A DNA stretch of 64,000 nucleotides from Caballeronia sp031450805 (GCF_031450805.1 NZ_JARTVY010000002.1:248001-312000); one strand, 5' to 3'; positions 34,077-43,253 are shown, numbered from the stretch's first letter. Program-made: numbers and translations. The notes: generated by a model not told the origin, from the letters alone.

Positions 34077-35663
34077 TCAGAACAGATTGCGGAAAATCCA
34101 GAACAGCAGGCCGGCCAGCGCGATCGATACCGGCAGCGTCAGCACCCAGGCGAGCGCGAGGCTGCGCACCGTGCGCCATTGCAGCCCGGAGCCGTTCGCG
34201 GCCATCGTGCCGGCGACGCCCGACGACAACACGTGCGTCGTGCTGACGGGCAGGCCGTAGGCATCGGCGGCGCCGATGGTGATCATCGCCACCAGTTCCG
34301 CCGACGCGCCTTGCCCATACGTGAGGTGCGTCTTGCCGATGCGCTCGCCGACCGTTACCACGATGCGCTTCCAGCCGACCATCGTGCCCAGGCCGAGCGC
34401 AACGGCCACGGCGACTTTCACCCACGTCGGAATGAACTTCGTCGCGTGATCGAGCTGATGCTTGTAGTTATCGAGCACGGCGCGGTCGTTCGGCGCGAAG
34501 GCGGGGGCGTTCTGCTTTTCCATCACACGCAACGCTTCGGACGCGATGTACATCTCGTTGCGCACGTTGCGGACATTGCCTTCCGGCACGGCCGCGATCG
34601 TCTCGCTCGGGCGGATCTGCGCGTCGATGGAATCGATCAGCGCTTTCAGCGAGGCGACGCTGTCAGGGGCGAGCGTCTTCGTCTGCACGTAGCGCTCGAC
34701 GCGCGCACGCGCATCGGCGCCGGGAGAGGCATTGCCGCTATAACGCTGCAGCGCCTCGGATGCGCTATGGCTGACCGCGAGAAACGTCTGCGTCTCGCCC
34801 GACGTGACGGCCTTGTTCAGCGCGTAGGCGGTCGGCACGGTGCCGATCAGGATGAGCATGATGAGCCCCATCCCCTTCTGGCCGTCGTTGGAGCCGTGCG
34901 CGAACGAAACGCCGGTGCACGTCAGGATCAGCAGGCAGCGAATCCAGAACGGCGGCGGCGTGTTGTTCTTCGGTTCCTTGTAGAGCGCCGGCACGCGCAC
35001 GACGAGCTTCAACACGTAGAGCAGGAAACCGGCGAGCACGAAGCCGATGAGCGGCGAAAAGAGCAGCGACTTGCCGACCGAGGCCGCCTGGCTCCAGTCG
35101 ACGCCCGACGTGCCGTTGGTCCCGTGCAGCATCTGATTCATCAGGCCGACGCCGATCACCGAGCCGATCAGCGTATGAGAACTGGACGACGGCAAGCCGA
35201 GCGCCCACGTGCCGAGGTTCCAGACGATCGCCGCGATGAGCAGCGCAAAGACCATCGCGAAGCCCTGCGAGCTGCCGACGCCGATGATCAGTTCGACCGG
35301 CAGCAGTTGCAGGATGCCGAATGCGACCGCGCCGCTCGAAACCAGCACGCCGATGAAGTTCCACGCGCCGGACCAGACGACCGCGAGGTTGGGCGTCAGC
35401 GAGTGCGTGTAAATGACGGTCGCGACGGCGTTCGCCGTATCGTGGAAGCCGTTGACGAACTCGAATCCGAGCGCGATGAGCAGCGCGATGCCGAGCAGAA
35501 TGTACGGGAACGCGGACGATTCGCGCACGGGCGCCAGATCTTCGAGCAAATGCATGATGCAGTACACCGCGCCCGCTCCGATGGCGAGCAGAAACACGAG
35601 GAAAGCGAGTCGCTGCCCCGGCGTGCGGCTTGTCCGGGTGTTGGGAAAGACAATCTGGTTCAT
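34077..35663 (-). CDS. PiT-family inorganic phosphate permease
   Basis: A low-affinity phosphate transporter of the PiT family, 528 residues with about ten membrane helices. Both halves of the internal duplication carry the family motif: GFEFVNGFHDTANAVATVIYT near residues 62-82 and GVSFAHGSNDGQKGMG in the middle; GLPSSSSHTLIGSVIGVG and GLPVSTTHVLSSGVAG are the matching re-entrant signatures. A large soluble loop (about 255-385) separates the halves, as in the E. coli PitA class. ATG 35663 is chosen because AAGGA lies before it; the frame continues upstream without a good start. It is divergent from the ModE gene, 160 bases away. Confidence 0.92.
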   Translation of the reverse strand: MNQIVFPNTRTSRTPGQRLAFLVFLLAIGAGAVYCIMHLLEDLAPVRESSAFPYILLGIALLIALGFEFVNGFHDTANAVATVIYTHSLTPNLAVVWSGAWNFIGVLVSSGAVAFGILQLLPVELIIGVGSSQGFAMVFALLIAAIVWNLGTWALGLPSSSSHTLIGSVIGVGLMNQMLHGTNGTSGVDWSQAASVGKSLLFSPLIGFVLAGFLLYVLKLVVRVPALYKEPKNNTPPPFWIRCLLILTCTGVSFAHGSNDGQKGMGLIMLILIGTVPTAYALNKAVTSGETQTFLAVSHSASEALQRYSGNASPGADARARVERYVQTKTLAPDSVASLKALIDSIDAQIRPSETIAAVPEGNVRNVRNEMYIASEALRVMEKQNAPAFAPNDRAVLDNYKHQLDHATKFIPTWVKVAVAVALGLGTMVGWKRIVVTVGERIGKTHLTYGQGASAELVAMITIGAADAYGLPVSTTHVLSSGVAGTMAANGSGLQWRTVRSLALAWVLTLPVSIALAGLLFWIFRNLF

Positions 35664-35781
35664 GGCGCGTCCTTGAGCCTGAGGCATTGCGGAAAAGGCC
35701 ATGTTTGCCGGCGCGCGTGTCGGTTTCGTGAACGCGTAAGCCTTTGTTATCTCGTATGAATCGATGTCGTCAGCGCGCCGA

Positions 35782-35787
35782 TATAAT
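35782..35787 (+). promoter_or_regulatory. -10 hexamer of the ModE gene
   Basis: A perfect TATAAT at 35782-35787 lies 36 bases before the ModE start in a 160-base divergent spacer. The -35 region is poor. Confidence 0.5.
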
Positions 35788-35823
35788 CGGCCGCACTTCC
35801 AGCGACCCGTGACGTGACGATCG

Positions 35824-36648
35824 ATGACCAAGACGACCCCGCCCGCGCCTCGCGATCCGCTCGAATTCGGCGGCTCCGTCTGGCTGAAAAGCGGCGACGA
35901 GACGCTCGGCGGCGCGTCGCGCATCGCGCTCTTGGCCGCCATTCGCGATACCGGATCGATCACTGCGGCGGCGAAGGCGGTCGGCATGAGCTACAAGGCG
36001 GCGTGGGACGCCATCGATACGATGAACAACCTGGCCGGCGAGCCGCTCGTGGCTAGCGCGACCGGCGGGCGCGGCGGCGGCGGAACGCGGCTCACCGCAT
36101 CGGCGTTGCGGATCATCGACACGTACTTCGCCGTCGAGCGCGAGCATCGCAAGTTTCTCAGGCGAGTGGGCGAAGCCATCGAAGGCTTCGAGGACGATTG
36201 GCGACTTATCGGGAGACTGGGATTGAGAACGAGTGCACGCAATCAGCTGGCGGGGAAGGTCACGAGGATCACGCGAGGCGCGGTCAACGACGAAATCGCG
36301 CTCGGCTTGCCGGGCGGGCAGACGATCGTCGCCGTCGTCACGCATGAAAGCACCGAGGCGCTCGGCCTCGCAGAAGGCGGCGATGCGTTCGCGCTCATCA
36401 AGGCGTCGTGGGTCATGCTGATGGAAGACGCGCCGGCGAAGCTGTCGGCGCGCAATCAGTTGCGCGGAACCGTTGCAAGCGTGACGCGCGGCGCGGTGAA
36501 CGCCGAAGTGACGCTTTCGCTCGACGATGCGACGACCGTCACGGCCATCATCACCAACGAGAGCGCCGATACGCTCGGACTCGCGCCGGGCCAGAAAGCG
36601 GTGGCGGTGGTGAAGGCGTCGAGCGTGATCATCGGCGTGAACGACTGA
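35824..36648 (+). CDS. modE: ModE-family molybdate-responsive regulator
   Basis: A 274-residue regulator with full ModE architecture: an N-terminal LysR-type winged helix-turn-helix (about 25-125, with TGSITAAAKAVGMSYKAAWDAID and the GGRGGGGTRLT wing) followed by two molybdate-binding TOBE/Mop domains that begin TSARNQLAGKVTRI (about 136) and LSARNQLRGTVASV (about 207). In known members molybdate binding lets the dimer repress modABC and control molybdoenzyme genes. No molybdate transporter or cofactor gene is in this window; its neighbour is the divergent phosphate permease. It converges on the PAP2 gene with five bases between stops. Confidence 0.93.
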   Translation: MTKTTPPAPRDPLEFGGSVWLKSGDETLGGASRIALLAAIRDTGSITAAAKAVGMSYKAAWDAIDTMNNLAGEPLVASATGGRGGGGTRLTASALRIIDTYFAVEREHRKFLRRVGEAIEGFEDDWRLIGRLGLRTSARNQLAGKVTRITRGAVNDEIALGLPGGQTIVAVVTHESTEALGLAEGGDAFALIKASWVMLMEDAPAKLSARNQLRGTVASVTRGAVNAEVTLSLDDATTVTAIITNESADTLGLAPGQKAVAVVKASSVIIGVND

Positions 36649-36653
36649 GCGTG

Positions 36654-37340
36654 TTACGTCAGATTGCTGCCGATGGGTCGAACGTCGGTCCGTCGATCCG
36701 GCTTGTGATAACTCTTCGACTTCCACAGCGCCCGCACGTAGGGGTACGGGTGGCCCGACAAGCCGAGCGCGATTTCGGTGATCCAGTGCTGCGTCGGCAC
36801 CGGCACGCCATGCAGCGCCACGACGACGACGGCGAGGCTCGCCGCTACCGGCATCGGCGAGAGCTTACCCGGCTCCGCCCGCCATGCAATGCACACGAAC
36901 GCGAGCGACACCGCCGCGCCGAGCACGCAGCCGCTCACCACTTCCGACACCGAATGCGCGTTGACCACGACACGCGATCCGCCGACGACCACGCCCAGCA
37001 CCAGGCCGAACAGGACGCCGGTTCCCCGGATGGAGCCGCGCGCGGGCAATAGCGCGACGAACATCGCCACGGGCAGGACGGACGTCGCCATGTAGGCGTG
37101 CCCGCTGATGCCGGTGAAGTCCATGAGCCGGATGCCGATTCCCCATCCGATGAACGCGATCTTGCTCAGCGCGACGAGACTGCTCCCGATGCCGAAGAGC
37201 GCGATCCATTCGACGGTGTACTTCCATCGATAGCCGAGCGCGAGCCACGCTGCGGCCGCTAGCGCGACGGGGAGCATCACGCCCGTGCCGCCGAGCGCGG
37301 TGATGCTCATCCATACGGAGAAGGGCAAGTCGAGGTTCAT
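36654..37340 (-). CDS. PAP2-family membrane phosphatase
   Basis: A 228-residue inner-membrane phosphatase of the PAP2 superfamily, which acts on lipid phosphates such as phosphatidic acid or undecaprenyl diphosphate. The catalytic motifs are partial: SGHAYMATSVLP (motif 2, SGH) and SRVVVNAHSVSEVVSG (motif 3, R and H); motif 1 (KxxxxxxRP) is not clear, which is common in distant members. Several hydrophobic helices are visible, for example GVMLPVALAAAAWLALGY and GVLFGLVLGVVVGG. The start at 37340 is chosen because the protein then begins at NLDLPFSVW; ATG 37370 is an alternative. The substrate is unknown. Confidence 0.85.
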   Translation of the reverse strand: MNLDLPFSVWMSITALGGTGVMLPVALAAAAWLALGYRWKYTVEWIALFGIGSSLVALSKIAFIGWGIGIRLMDFTGISGHAYMATSVLPVAMFVALLPARGSIRGTGVLFGLVLGVVVGGSRVVVNAHSVSEVVSGCVLGAAVSLAFVCIAWRAEPGKLSPMPVAASLAVVVVALHGVPVPTQHWITEIALGLSGHPYPYVRALWKSKSYHKPDRRTDVRPIGSNLT

Positions 37341-37525
37341 GGTGGCGTCGTGGTACAGGCGTTGCTGCACTGCGGCACAGCGGACACTGAATGGATGCGG
37401 AAGGCGAAAGTATACGGGTTCGGAAGAAGCCGAATTTTCAAGCGAGAAGCGGCGGTTTTCTGCGTCTAACTGCTGTCTAATGCGCGATTCATCGGCTAAA
37501 CGCCTTTAACTTCGCTCAAGCAGTA

Positions 37526-37537
37526 TTGCCCGGGCAA
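37526..37537. promoter_or_regulatory. Palindrome upstream of the PHB-depolymerase-type gene
   Basis: TTGCCCGGGCAA is a perfect 12-base palindrome 98 bases before the esterase start. It contains TGC-N4-GCA, resembling sites described for the polyhydroxybutyrate regulator PhaR. Given the downstream gene this is suggestive but may be chance. Confidence 0.3.
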
Positions 37538-37635
37538 AGCCGGCCCGCTGAATTAATGTTATTGTGCAATGCAACACGACGCGCGCCATATCGTCGCGTG
37601 TCTATTCGAAACAAGTTTGTGGGGAGCCCAGCCGA

Positions 37636-38796
37636 ATGTCGAAAAGCCTTACCAAAGTCTGGTTGCGCGGCTTGAGACGCCTGGTCGCTGGCCAAGTGGA
37701 ACTGACGCATGTGCCGAAGCCGCGTACGTCGGCCAAGCCGGTGCGTGCCAAAACCGTCAAATCGAAGCTCAAGTCCGCTGCGGCAACGAAAGCCGCAGTG
37801 TCGCCGCGTCCGTCGGCGCGCCCGGAAATGCGCGAGTCGCGGGTGCGGCCGCGCGCGTCCGCGTGGGCGCGAGGCAAGTGGGATCGCTCGTATCATTCGG
37901 CGCCGCCGACAGCCGGGCGTTTCATCAACCACCTGTCATACGGACTGTACGTGCCGCCGAAGGCCGCACTCGGCCGGATGCCGCTCGTCGTGATGCTGCA
38001 CGGCTGCAAGCAGACCGCCGACGAATTTGCCCAAGGCACGCGCATGAACCTGCTCGCCGACAAGTACGGCTTCGCGGTGCTGTATCCCGAGCAGTCGAAG
38101 CACGAGCATCCACATCGCTGCTGGCACTGGTACGACGATTCAAGCGGCGCGGGCGGCGGCGAAGCGGCGTCGATCGTATCGCTCATCAAGGCGGTGATCG
38201 CGAAACATGAATTCGACGCCGAGCGCGTATATCTGGCCGGCATGTCGGCCGGGGCGGGGCTTTCTGCGATGCTCGCGGTGCGTTACCCGCATCTGTTCGC
38301 TGCGGTCGGGCTGCATTCGGGCGTCGTTTTCGGCGAAGCGACGTCCGCCATCGGCGCGATGGACGTCATGCGGCGCGGCAGCCGCACGGACCCGGTCGCC
38401 CTGATCGATGCTGCCGTCGATGTGCGGACCTATCCGGGCATGCCCGCCGTCATCGTCCACGGCGAACTGGATTCGGTCGTGACGTCGGCCAATGCGGATC
38501 AGCTCACGCAGCAGTTCTTGCGGCTGAACGGTTTCATCGACGCCTCCGGCAATCGCCGCGCCGGCGATGTCCGCGAGGAAACGCTGGATGACGGCGTCGT
38601 GCGCGACTACGTCAAGAACGGACGGCGCGTCGTGAAAACGTCGATCGTGCGCGGGCTCGGCCATTCGTGGGCCGGCGGAGACGATACCGTGGCGTTCCAT
38701 TCATCCAAAGGGCGCGATTCGGCAGCGCTGATGTGGGAGTTCTTCAAGCATCAGCGCCGTTCGAGCGAAGAGACGCGAGCCGCATTCGTCGCGTGA
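37636..38796 (+). CDS. PHB depolymerase-family esterase
   Basis: A 386-residue alpha/beta hydrolase of the LpqC / poly(3-hydroxybutyrate) depolymerase (Esterase_phb) family. The first 85 residues are basic and Lys/Ala-rich (AKPVRAKTVKSKLKSAAA), with no clear signal peptide. The domain then starts at NHLSYGLYVP with the oxyanion stretch LHGCKQTADEFAQGTRMN, the nucleophile box AGMSAGAGLS (Ser about 204), HGELDSVVT with the catalytic Asp, and GLGHSWAGG with the catalytic His. It may act on PHB granules or short esters. The start follows GGGGAG; an upstream in-frame ATG at 37564 lacks one. Confidence 0.85.
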   Translation: MSKSLTKVWLRGLRRLVAGQVELTHVPKPRTSAKPVRAKTVKSKLKSAAATKAAVSPRPSARPEMRESRVRPRASAWARGKWDRSYHSAPPTAGRFINHLSYGLYVPPKAALGRMPLVVMLHGCKQTADEFAQGTRMNLLADKYGFAVLYPEQSKHEHPHRCWHWYDDSSGAGGGEAASIVSLIKAVIAKHEFDAERVYLAGMSAGAGLSAMLAVRYPHLFAAVGLHSGVVFGEATSAIGAMDVMRRGSRTDPVALIDAAVDVRTYPGMPAVIVHGELDSVVTSANADQLTQQFLRLNGFIDASGNRRAGDVREETLDDGVVRDYVKNGRRVVKTSIVRGLGHSWAGGDDTVAFHSSKGRDSAALMWEFFKHQRRSSEETRAAFVA

Positions 38797-38884
38797 GCGG
38801 CGGCGGATTGTTTCAAGTGTTGGAAAATGGTCTTTAGTATCAGGGTTCTAGCGGGAAAGACTGGCGTCGAATCAGGGATTACCC

Positions 38885-38890
38885 TATAAT
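38885..38890 (+). promoter_or_regulatory. -10 hexamer of the DUF3563 gene
   Basis: A consensus TATAAT lies 43 bases before the ATG of the small gene. The -35 region (TGGCGT near 38862) is weak at 17 bases spacing. Confidence 0.5.
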
Positions 38891-38933
38891 CGCTTTCATA
38901 GGTAGTTACCCCAGTATTCCAGCGAGGCCAATC

Positions 38934-39107
38934 ATGTTCCTGCTTTCCCGCATCTTCCTTTTTCTGACCAAATCCGCTGAACAGCGTGACCGTGAGCGCG
39001 ACGACGAGTACCTCGCCGAAGCCACCGATATTTGCGACCTCGAATATCGCATGAAGAAGCTGGATCAGCGCGCGGCGGCACGTCATCCGTCGTGGATGTC
39101 GAACTGA
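38934..39107 (+). CDS. DUF3563 family small protein
   Basis: A 57-residue protein starting MFLLSRIFLFLTKSAEQ and ending in DQRAAARHPSWMSN, which matches the DUF3563 family, small proteins common in Burkholderiales and of unknown function. A short hydrophobic N-terminus (LLSRIFLFL) is followed by a charged helix (QRDRERDDEYLAEATDICDLEYRMKKLD). Gene evidence: own TATAAT promoter, open frame and a strong terminator right after. The end of the protein resembles the DUF1127 pattern of an Arg/Asp-rich helix. Function is unknown. Confidence 0.85.
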   Translation: MFLLSRIFLFLTKSAEQRDRERDDEYLAEATDICDLEYRMKKLDQRAAARHPSWMSN

Positions 39108-39138
39108 GCTTGATCGCCGCGTACTTCGCGGTAGACAC

Positions 39139-39169
39139 AAAAATGCCGGCTGATAGAGCCGGCATTTTT
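39139..39169. terminator. Bidirectional rho-independent terminator
   Basis: AAAAATGCCGGC pairs with GCCGGCATTTTT around a 7-base loop (TGATAGA). It lies between the convergent DUF3563 and BPSS1780-type genes and has A and T runs for both directions. Confidence 0.92.
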
Positions 39170-39189
39170 ATTTGCGCGTACGAAAAGCG

Positions 39190-40011
39190 TTAAGCGCCCG
39201 ACGTGTCCGATGCGTTCGGCAAATCCGGCGTATCGGGCGATTGGACGCCGAAGCAACCGCGGTACGTCGCGTAGAACGAGCAGTAGAGCGCCGTCGTCAC
39301 CAGGATCGATGCCGGCATCAGCACCGCGAACGCCATCTCCCGCCCTGCGCCGATCGCCTGCATGAACGCGGTCAGTCCGAACGACACCGCCAGCGCAACC
39401 GCGATCCACAGCACGCCGTACAGAACGAACGCGCCGCGATTGCGCCAGCACGAAACCAGGCTGAAAAACAGCGCCTTCGCCGTCGTGACCTCGTGCCACG
39501 CGACGAGAACCGGCGCGAACCAGAAGAGCATCGCGATCGGCAGGTAACACGCCATCGCGACGAGCACGGCCAGCGGATTGAAGCTCGCCGCCACGGTCTC
39601 CGGATCGCCGGAAGGGCCGTTGCCCATCATCAGGTTGAGCAGTGTGCCGCCGTCGACGAGCGCGGAGACGCCGAAGATCACGCCCATCGCGACGATATAC
39701 AGCGCACCGAGCACCAGCAGCCGGCGCGCCACCGCGTTGCCGTAGGAGCGGAAACCATCGACGAGAATGGTCGGCCAGACCGGCTTTCCCGCGATGGTGT
39801 TCCGACAGGCCGCCATGAACCCGACCGCGATACCCGGAATGAACAGCAGCGGCAGCAACGGGCCGATGAGCGGCACGCGCGAAATCAGCGTCATCACGAA
39901 CAAGTAGGCGAAAAACAGCGTGAGGAACGCGAACGGGTTGCGGCGGAACAGCCAGATGCCCTGGCGGAACCACACGTAGCCGGTCTTGGCGGGAACTTCG
40001 ATCAGTCGCAT
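39190..40011 (-). CDS. BPSS1780-family membrane protein
   Basis: A 273-residue inner-membrane protein of the BPSS1780 family, restricted largely to Burkholderiales and relatives, function unknown. It begins MRLIEVPAKTGYVWFRQGIWLFRRNPFAF, the conserved N-terminus of the family, and has about six hydrophobic segments. The C-terminal tail (PDTPDLPNASDTSGA) is polar. It starts 21 bases after the homoserine kinase stop, so the two are probably co-transcribed, an arrangement common in related genomes. Confidence 0.9.
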   Translation of the reverse strand: MRLIEVPAKTGYVWFRQGIWLFRRNPFAFLTLFFAYLFVMTLISRVPLIGPLLPLLFIPGIAVGFMAACRNTIAGKPVWPTILVDGFRSYGNAVARRLLVLGALYIVAMGVIFGVSALVDGGTLLNLMMGNGPSGDPETVAASFNPLAVLVAMACYLPIAMLFWFAPVLVAWHEVTTAKALFFSLVSCWRNRGAFVLYGVLWIAVALAVSFGLTAFMQAIGAGREMAFAVLMPASILVTTALYCSFYATYRGCFGVQSPDTPDLPNASDTSGA

Positions 40012-40032
40012 GGGTGAGTTGCCGGGTTACCG

Positions 40033-40998
40033 TTAAGCGGAAGAAGAAGCGGCACCGATGCGCTCGCGCAGGATGCGTTCGAAGTGGCCGGGATCGTGCG
40101 CCTTGAGCATCTCTGCCTCGCGCGGACGATGGAAGTCGTACAGCCGCGAGACCCAGAAGCGCATTGCGCCGGCGCGCAGCATGTCGTTCCAGTGGCGGTC
40201 TTCGGCCGGCGTGAACGGACGCACCGTTTGATAGGCGCGCAGCAAGGCATCGACGCGCGCGGGATCGAGTTCGCCGGTCTGCAGGTCGATACACCAGTCG
40301 TTTACGGTGACGGCGACATCGAAGAGCCATTTGTCGACGCCTGCGAAGTAGAAATCGAAGAACCCGCCGAGCCGCGCGTGCTCCCGGCCGTGCGCGAACA
40401 AAACGTTGTCGCGGAACAAGTCGCAATGGCACGGGCCTTCGGGCAGCGCGGCGTAATCGGACGAGCCGAAGAACGCGGCCTGATGCGCGAGTTCGGCCTG
40501 GATGAGTTCGCGCTGGCTGTCGCTCAGGAAATCGACGATGGCCGGCACGTTCTCCTGCCACCACGACAGACTGCGCAGGTTCGGCTGATGCCGCGCGAAG
40601 TCGCGCCCCGCGAGGTGCATGCGCGCGAGCATCTGTCCGACTTCGATGCAGTGCGCAGGCGTCGGCGCAAGCTCCGGCGCGCCTTCGAGCTTCGTGACGA
40701 TGGCCGCCGGCTTGTCTTTCAGCATCCCGAAGAGCGAACCATCGCGGCGCGGCATCGGGTCGGGCACCGGCACGCGATGCGACGCGAGATGCCGCATCAG
40801 GTCGAGATAGAACGGAAGCTGGCTGGCGGTGAGCTTTTCGAAGATCGTCAGCACGTACTCGCCGTGCGTTGTCGTGAGAAAGAAATTACTGTTCTCGATG
40901 CCCGACTGGATGCCGCGAAATTCGACGACATCGCCGAGATCGTAGTGTTGCAGCCAGTCGCCGAGTTCGGCGTCAGTGACGGGGGTGAATACGGCCAT
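40033..40998 (-). CDS. thrB: Homoserine kinase (APH-like type)
   Basis: ThrB phosphorylates L-homoserine in threonine synthesis. This is the aminoglycoside-phosphotransferase-like form (321 residues), not the GHMP type. The protein starts MAVFTPVTDAELGDWLQHYDLG. The family pattern is clear: GIQSGIENSNFFLTTTHGEYVLTIFE at the N-terminal lobe, EGPCHCDLFRDNVLF as the catalytic loop, and GFFDFYFAGVDKWLFDVAVTVNDWC with the metal-binding Asp. The frame runs on upstream, but ATG 40998 starts at the conserved N-terminus. It lies 89 bases before the DUF2782 gene in the same direction and is upstream of the BPSS1780-type gene. Confidence 0.93.
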   Translation of the reverse strand: MAVFTPVTDAELGDWLQHYDLGDVVEFRGIQSGIENSNFFLTTTHGEYVLTIFEKLTASQLPFYLDLMRHLASHRVPVPDPMPRRDGSLFGMLKDKPAAIVTKLEGAPELAPTPAHCIEVGQMLARMHLAGRDFARHQPNLRSLSWWQENVPAIVDFLSDSQRELIQAELAHQAAFFGSSDYAALPEGPCHCDLFRDNVLFAHGREHARLGGFFDFYFAGVDKWLFDVAVTVNDWCIDLQTGELDPARVDALLRAYQTVRPFTPAEDRHWNDMLRAGAMRFWVSRLYDFHRPREAEMLKAHDPGHFERILRERIGAASSSA

Positions 40999-41087
40999 GC
41001 AGGAAACGTCGGTCTGGTGAATGGCCCGCGCGGGCCGAAAGAGGAAGCCCGCTGCTGAAGAGCGGGCTCGAAGCGATCTTGCTTGAG

Positions 41088-41498
41088 TCAATAGCGCAGA
41101 TTGACGGACGGCAGGCGCGTGCTCGCCTTGCCGTTGTCGCGCACTTGCGGCGACGTGTCCGCAGGCGAGCTCATCTGGTAACGCGTGCCGAAGTTCGAAT
41201 GCACGTTGATCTCGACGGGCTTGCCCTTGTCGCGGTACTCGGTGATTTCCGTCCCGTTGGAACTCAGTTCATGGAAGCTCGGCTTGCGCGGCGGCGAAAT
41301 TTCCACCTTCGAACTGACGTTGGCGGGCGGGCGGTTGATGGCCTTGAGATTCGGAAGGCCCGCGGCTTCCTCCGGCGACATCGTTTGTTGCGTGGCCGGT
41401 TGTGCTGCCGGTTCGACAGCGTTGGGCGCCGATTGCGCGAAAACGCCAACGCTTGCGGCGGCGAGGACTGCCGCGGCGGCAGAAAGAAGGGGCTTCAT
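41088..41498 (-). CDS. DUF2782 family exported protein
   Basis: A 136-residue protein with a Sec signal peptide (LLSAAAAVLAAASVGVFAQS, cleavage near 21) and a C-terminal DUF2782 domain (about 75-125: PSFHELSSNGTEITEYRDKGKPVEINVHSNFGTRYQM). Function is unknown; the family is typical of beta-proteobacteria and is often encoded beside thrB, as here. The linker is Pro/Gln/Ala-rich. The gene is divergent from amn, about 200 bases away. Confidence 0.88.
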   Translation of the reverse strand: MKPLLSAAAAVLAAASVGVFAQSAPNAVEPAAQPATQQTMSPEEAAGLPNLKAINRPPANVSSKVEISPPRKPSFHELSSNGTEITEYRDKGKPVEINVHSNFGTRYQMSSPADTSPQVRDNGKASTRLPSVNLRY

Positions 41499-41702
41499 GG
41501 GAGTTCTCCAGGCGATGGGCGGATTCTAGCAAACCCTACCGAAAGCGAAGCATTGCCTTATTCTGCGCTGCTTTTGCGGCTCGCGGCACCGTACCTCAAA
41601 AGATCGCGGCGGAGGCACCCACGCGATGAGGGGCTTCATGGTTCTCGCATTCTTCCGTGTTAATGTGATTTATCACGAGCGCACAAAGACACGCACAAGA
41701 TC

Positions 41703-43229
41703 ATGACAAACGACCGCACTCAAAGCACTCAGGGCACGCCCGCGAGCGACTTCCCGACCGAATCCTTCGACGATCCCACAGCCGCCGTCACGCGCCTTTC
41801 CGCGATCTACGAAGCGAACACGGCCTTCCTGCGCGATGCCTTCGCGCGATACCGGCGCAACGAGCAGTTCACGCATCGCGTGCGCGCGTGCTATCCGTTC
41901 GTGCGCGTGCGGACGGAGCTGAATTCGCAGATCGATTCGCGGCGCTCGTACGGCTTCGTCGCCGGCCCGGGCATCTTCGAGACGACGCTCACGCGCCCCG
42001 ATCTTTTCGGCGATTACTATCGGGAGCAGTTGCGGCTTCTCGCGAAGAATCATCACGTGGGGATCGAAGTGGGCGTATCCGCGCAGCCCATTCCGATTCA
42101 CTTTGCGTTTGCAGAGGGCATTCATCTCGAGGGCGATCTCGATCGTGATCGTCTGCTCGCGATGCGCAATGTCTTCGATACGCCCGATCTCGCGCTGCTC
42201 GATGACCGCATCGTCAACGGCACGTACGAACCGGCGGCGGGCGAGCCGCATCCGCTCGCGCTTTTCACGGCGGCGCGGGTGGATTTTTCGCTGCATCGCC
42301 TGCGCCATTACACGGCGACTTCGCCGACGCATTTCCAGAACTACGTGCTCTATACGAACTATCAGTTCTATATCGACGAGTTCGTGAAGCTCGGTCGCAC
42401 GATGATGTCCCGCGCCGACGATGAGGAGACGCGGGCGTATCGCAGCGAGTATTCGTCGTTCGTCGAACCGGGCGATGTCGTCACGTACAACGCGAATCTG
42501 GATGCGCAACCGGAGGAAGGCGCCGCGCCGGCGCGCCTGCCGCAGATGCCCGCGTATCACCTGAAGCGCGCGGATGGCAGCGGCATCACGATGGTGAACA
42601 TCGGCGTGGGGCCGTCGAACGCTAAGACGATCACGGATCACATCGCGGTGTTGCGTCCGCATGCGTGGATCATGCTCGGGCATTGCGCGGGGCTGCGCAA
42701 TACGCAGCGTCTCGGCGACTACGTGCTCGCGCACGGCTATGTGCGCGAGGATCACGTGCTCGATGCGGACCTGCCGCTATGGGTGCCGATTCCCGCGCTC
42801 GCGGAAGTGCAGGTCGCGCTGGAGAAGGCGGTCGCGCAGGTCACGCAGCTCGAAGGTGTCGAGCTGAAGCGCGTGATGCGCACGGGCACGGTCGCGAGCG
42901 TCGACAATCGTAACTGGGAGTTGCGCGAGCATCGTGAGCCGGTGCAGCGGCTGTCGCAAAGCCGCGCGATTGCGCTCGACATGGAGAGCGCGACGATCGC
43001 CGCGAACGGATTCCGCTTCCGCGTGCCGTATGGGACGTTGTTATGCGTGTCCGATAAGCCGCTGCACGGCGAACTCAAGCTGCCGGGAATGGCGGATCAG
43101 TTTTATCGCGCGCAGGTGGATCAGCATTTGCAGATCGGCGTGAAGGCGATGGAGTTGCTGCGGATGAACGGCTTGTCGAAGCTGCATTCGCGCAAGTTGA
43201 GGAGCTTTGCGGAGGTGGCGTTTCAGTGA
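41703..43229 (+). CDS. amn: AMP nucleosidase
   Basis: Amn hydrolyses AMP to adenine and ribose 5-phosphate, helping to set AMP levels and purine salvage. The 508-residue length is normal for the long bacterial form. The N-terminal domain (about 20-180) has RRSYGFVAGPGIFETTLTRPDLF, and the C-terminal phosphorylase-like domain has TMVNIGVGPSNAKTITDHIAVLRPHAWIMLGHCAGLR and the DMESATIAANGFRFRVPYGTLLCVSDKPLHGE active-site region. The start is the first ATG after an AT-rich leader. It is divergent from DUF2782 and converges on the LprI-like gene. Confidence 0.95.
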   Translation: MTNDRTQSTQGTPASDFPTESFDDPTAAVTRLSAIYEANTAFLRDAFARYRRNEQFTHRVRACYPFVRVRTELNSQIDSRRSYGFVAGPGIFETTLTRPDLFGDYYREQLRLLAKNHHVGIEVGVSAQPIPIHFAFAEGIHLEGDLDRDRLLAMRNVFDTPDLALLDDRIVNGTYEPAAGEPHPLALFTAARVDFSLHRLRHYTATSPTHFQNYVLYTNYQFYIDEFVKLGRTMMSRADDEETRAYRSEYSSFVEPGDVVTYNANLDAQPEEGAAPARLPQMPAYHLKRADGSGITMVNIGVGPSNAKTITDHIAVLRPHAWIMLGHCAGLRNTQRLGDYVLAHGYVREDHVLDADLPLWVPIPALAEVQVALEKAVAQVTQLEGVELKRVMRTGTVASVDNRNWELREHREPVQRLSQSRAIALDMESATIAANGFRFRVPYGTLLCVSDKPLHGELKLPGMADQFYRAQVDQHLQIGVKAMELLRMNGLSKLHSRKLRSFAEVAFQ

Positions 43230-43253
43230 GGTGTCATCCGTAAGCGGGCGAGC

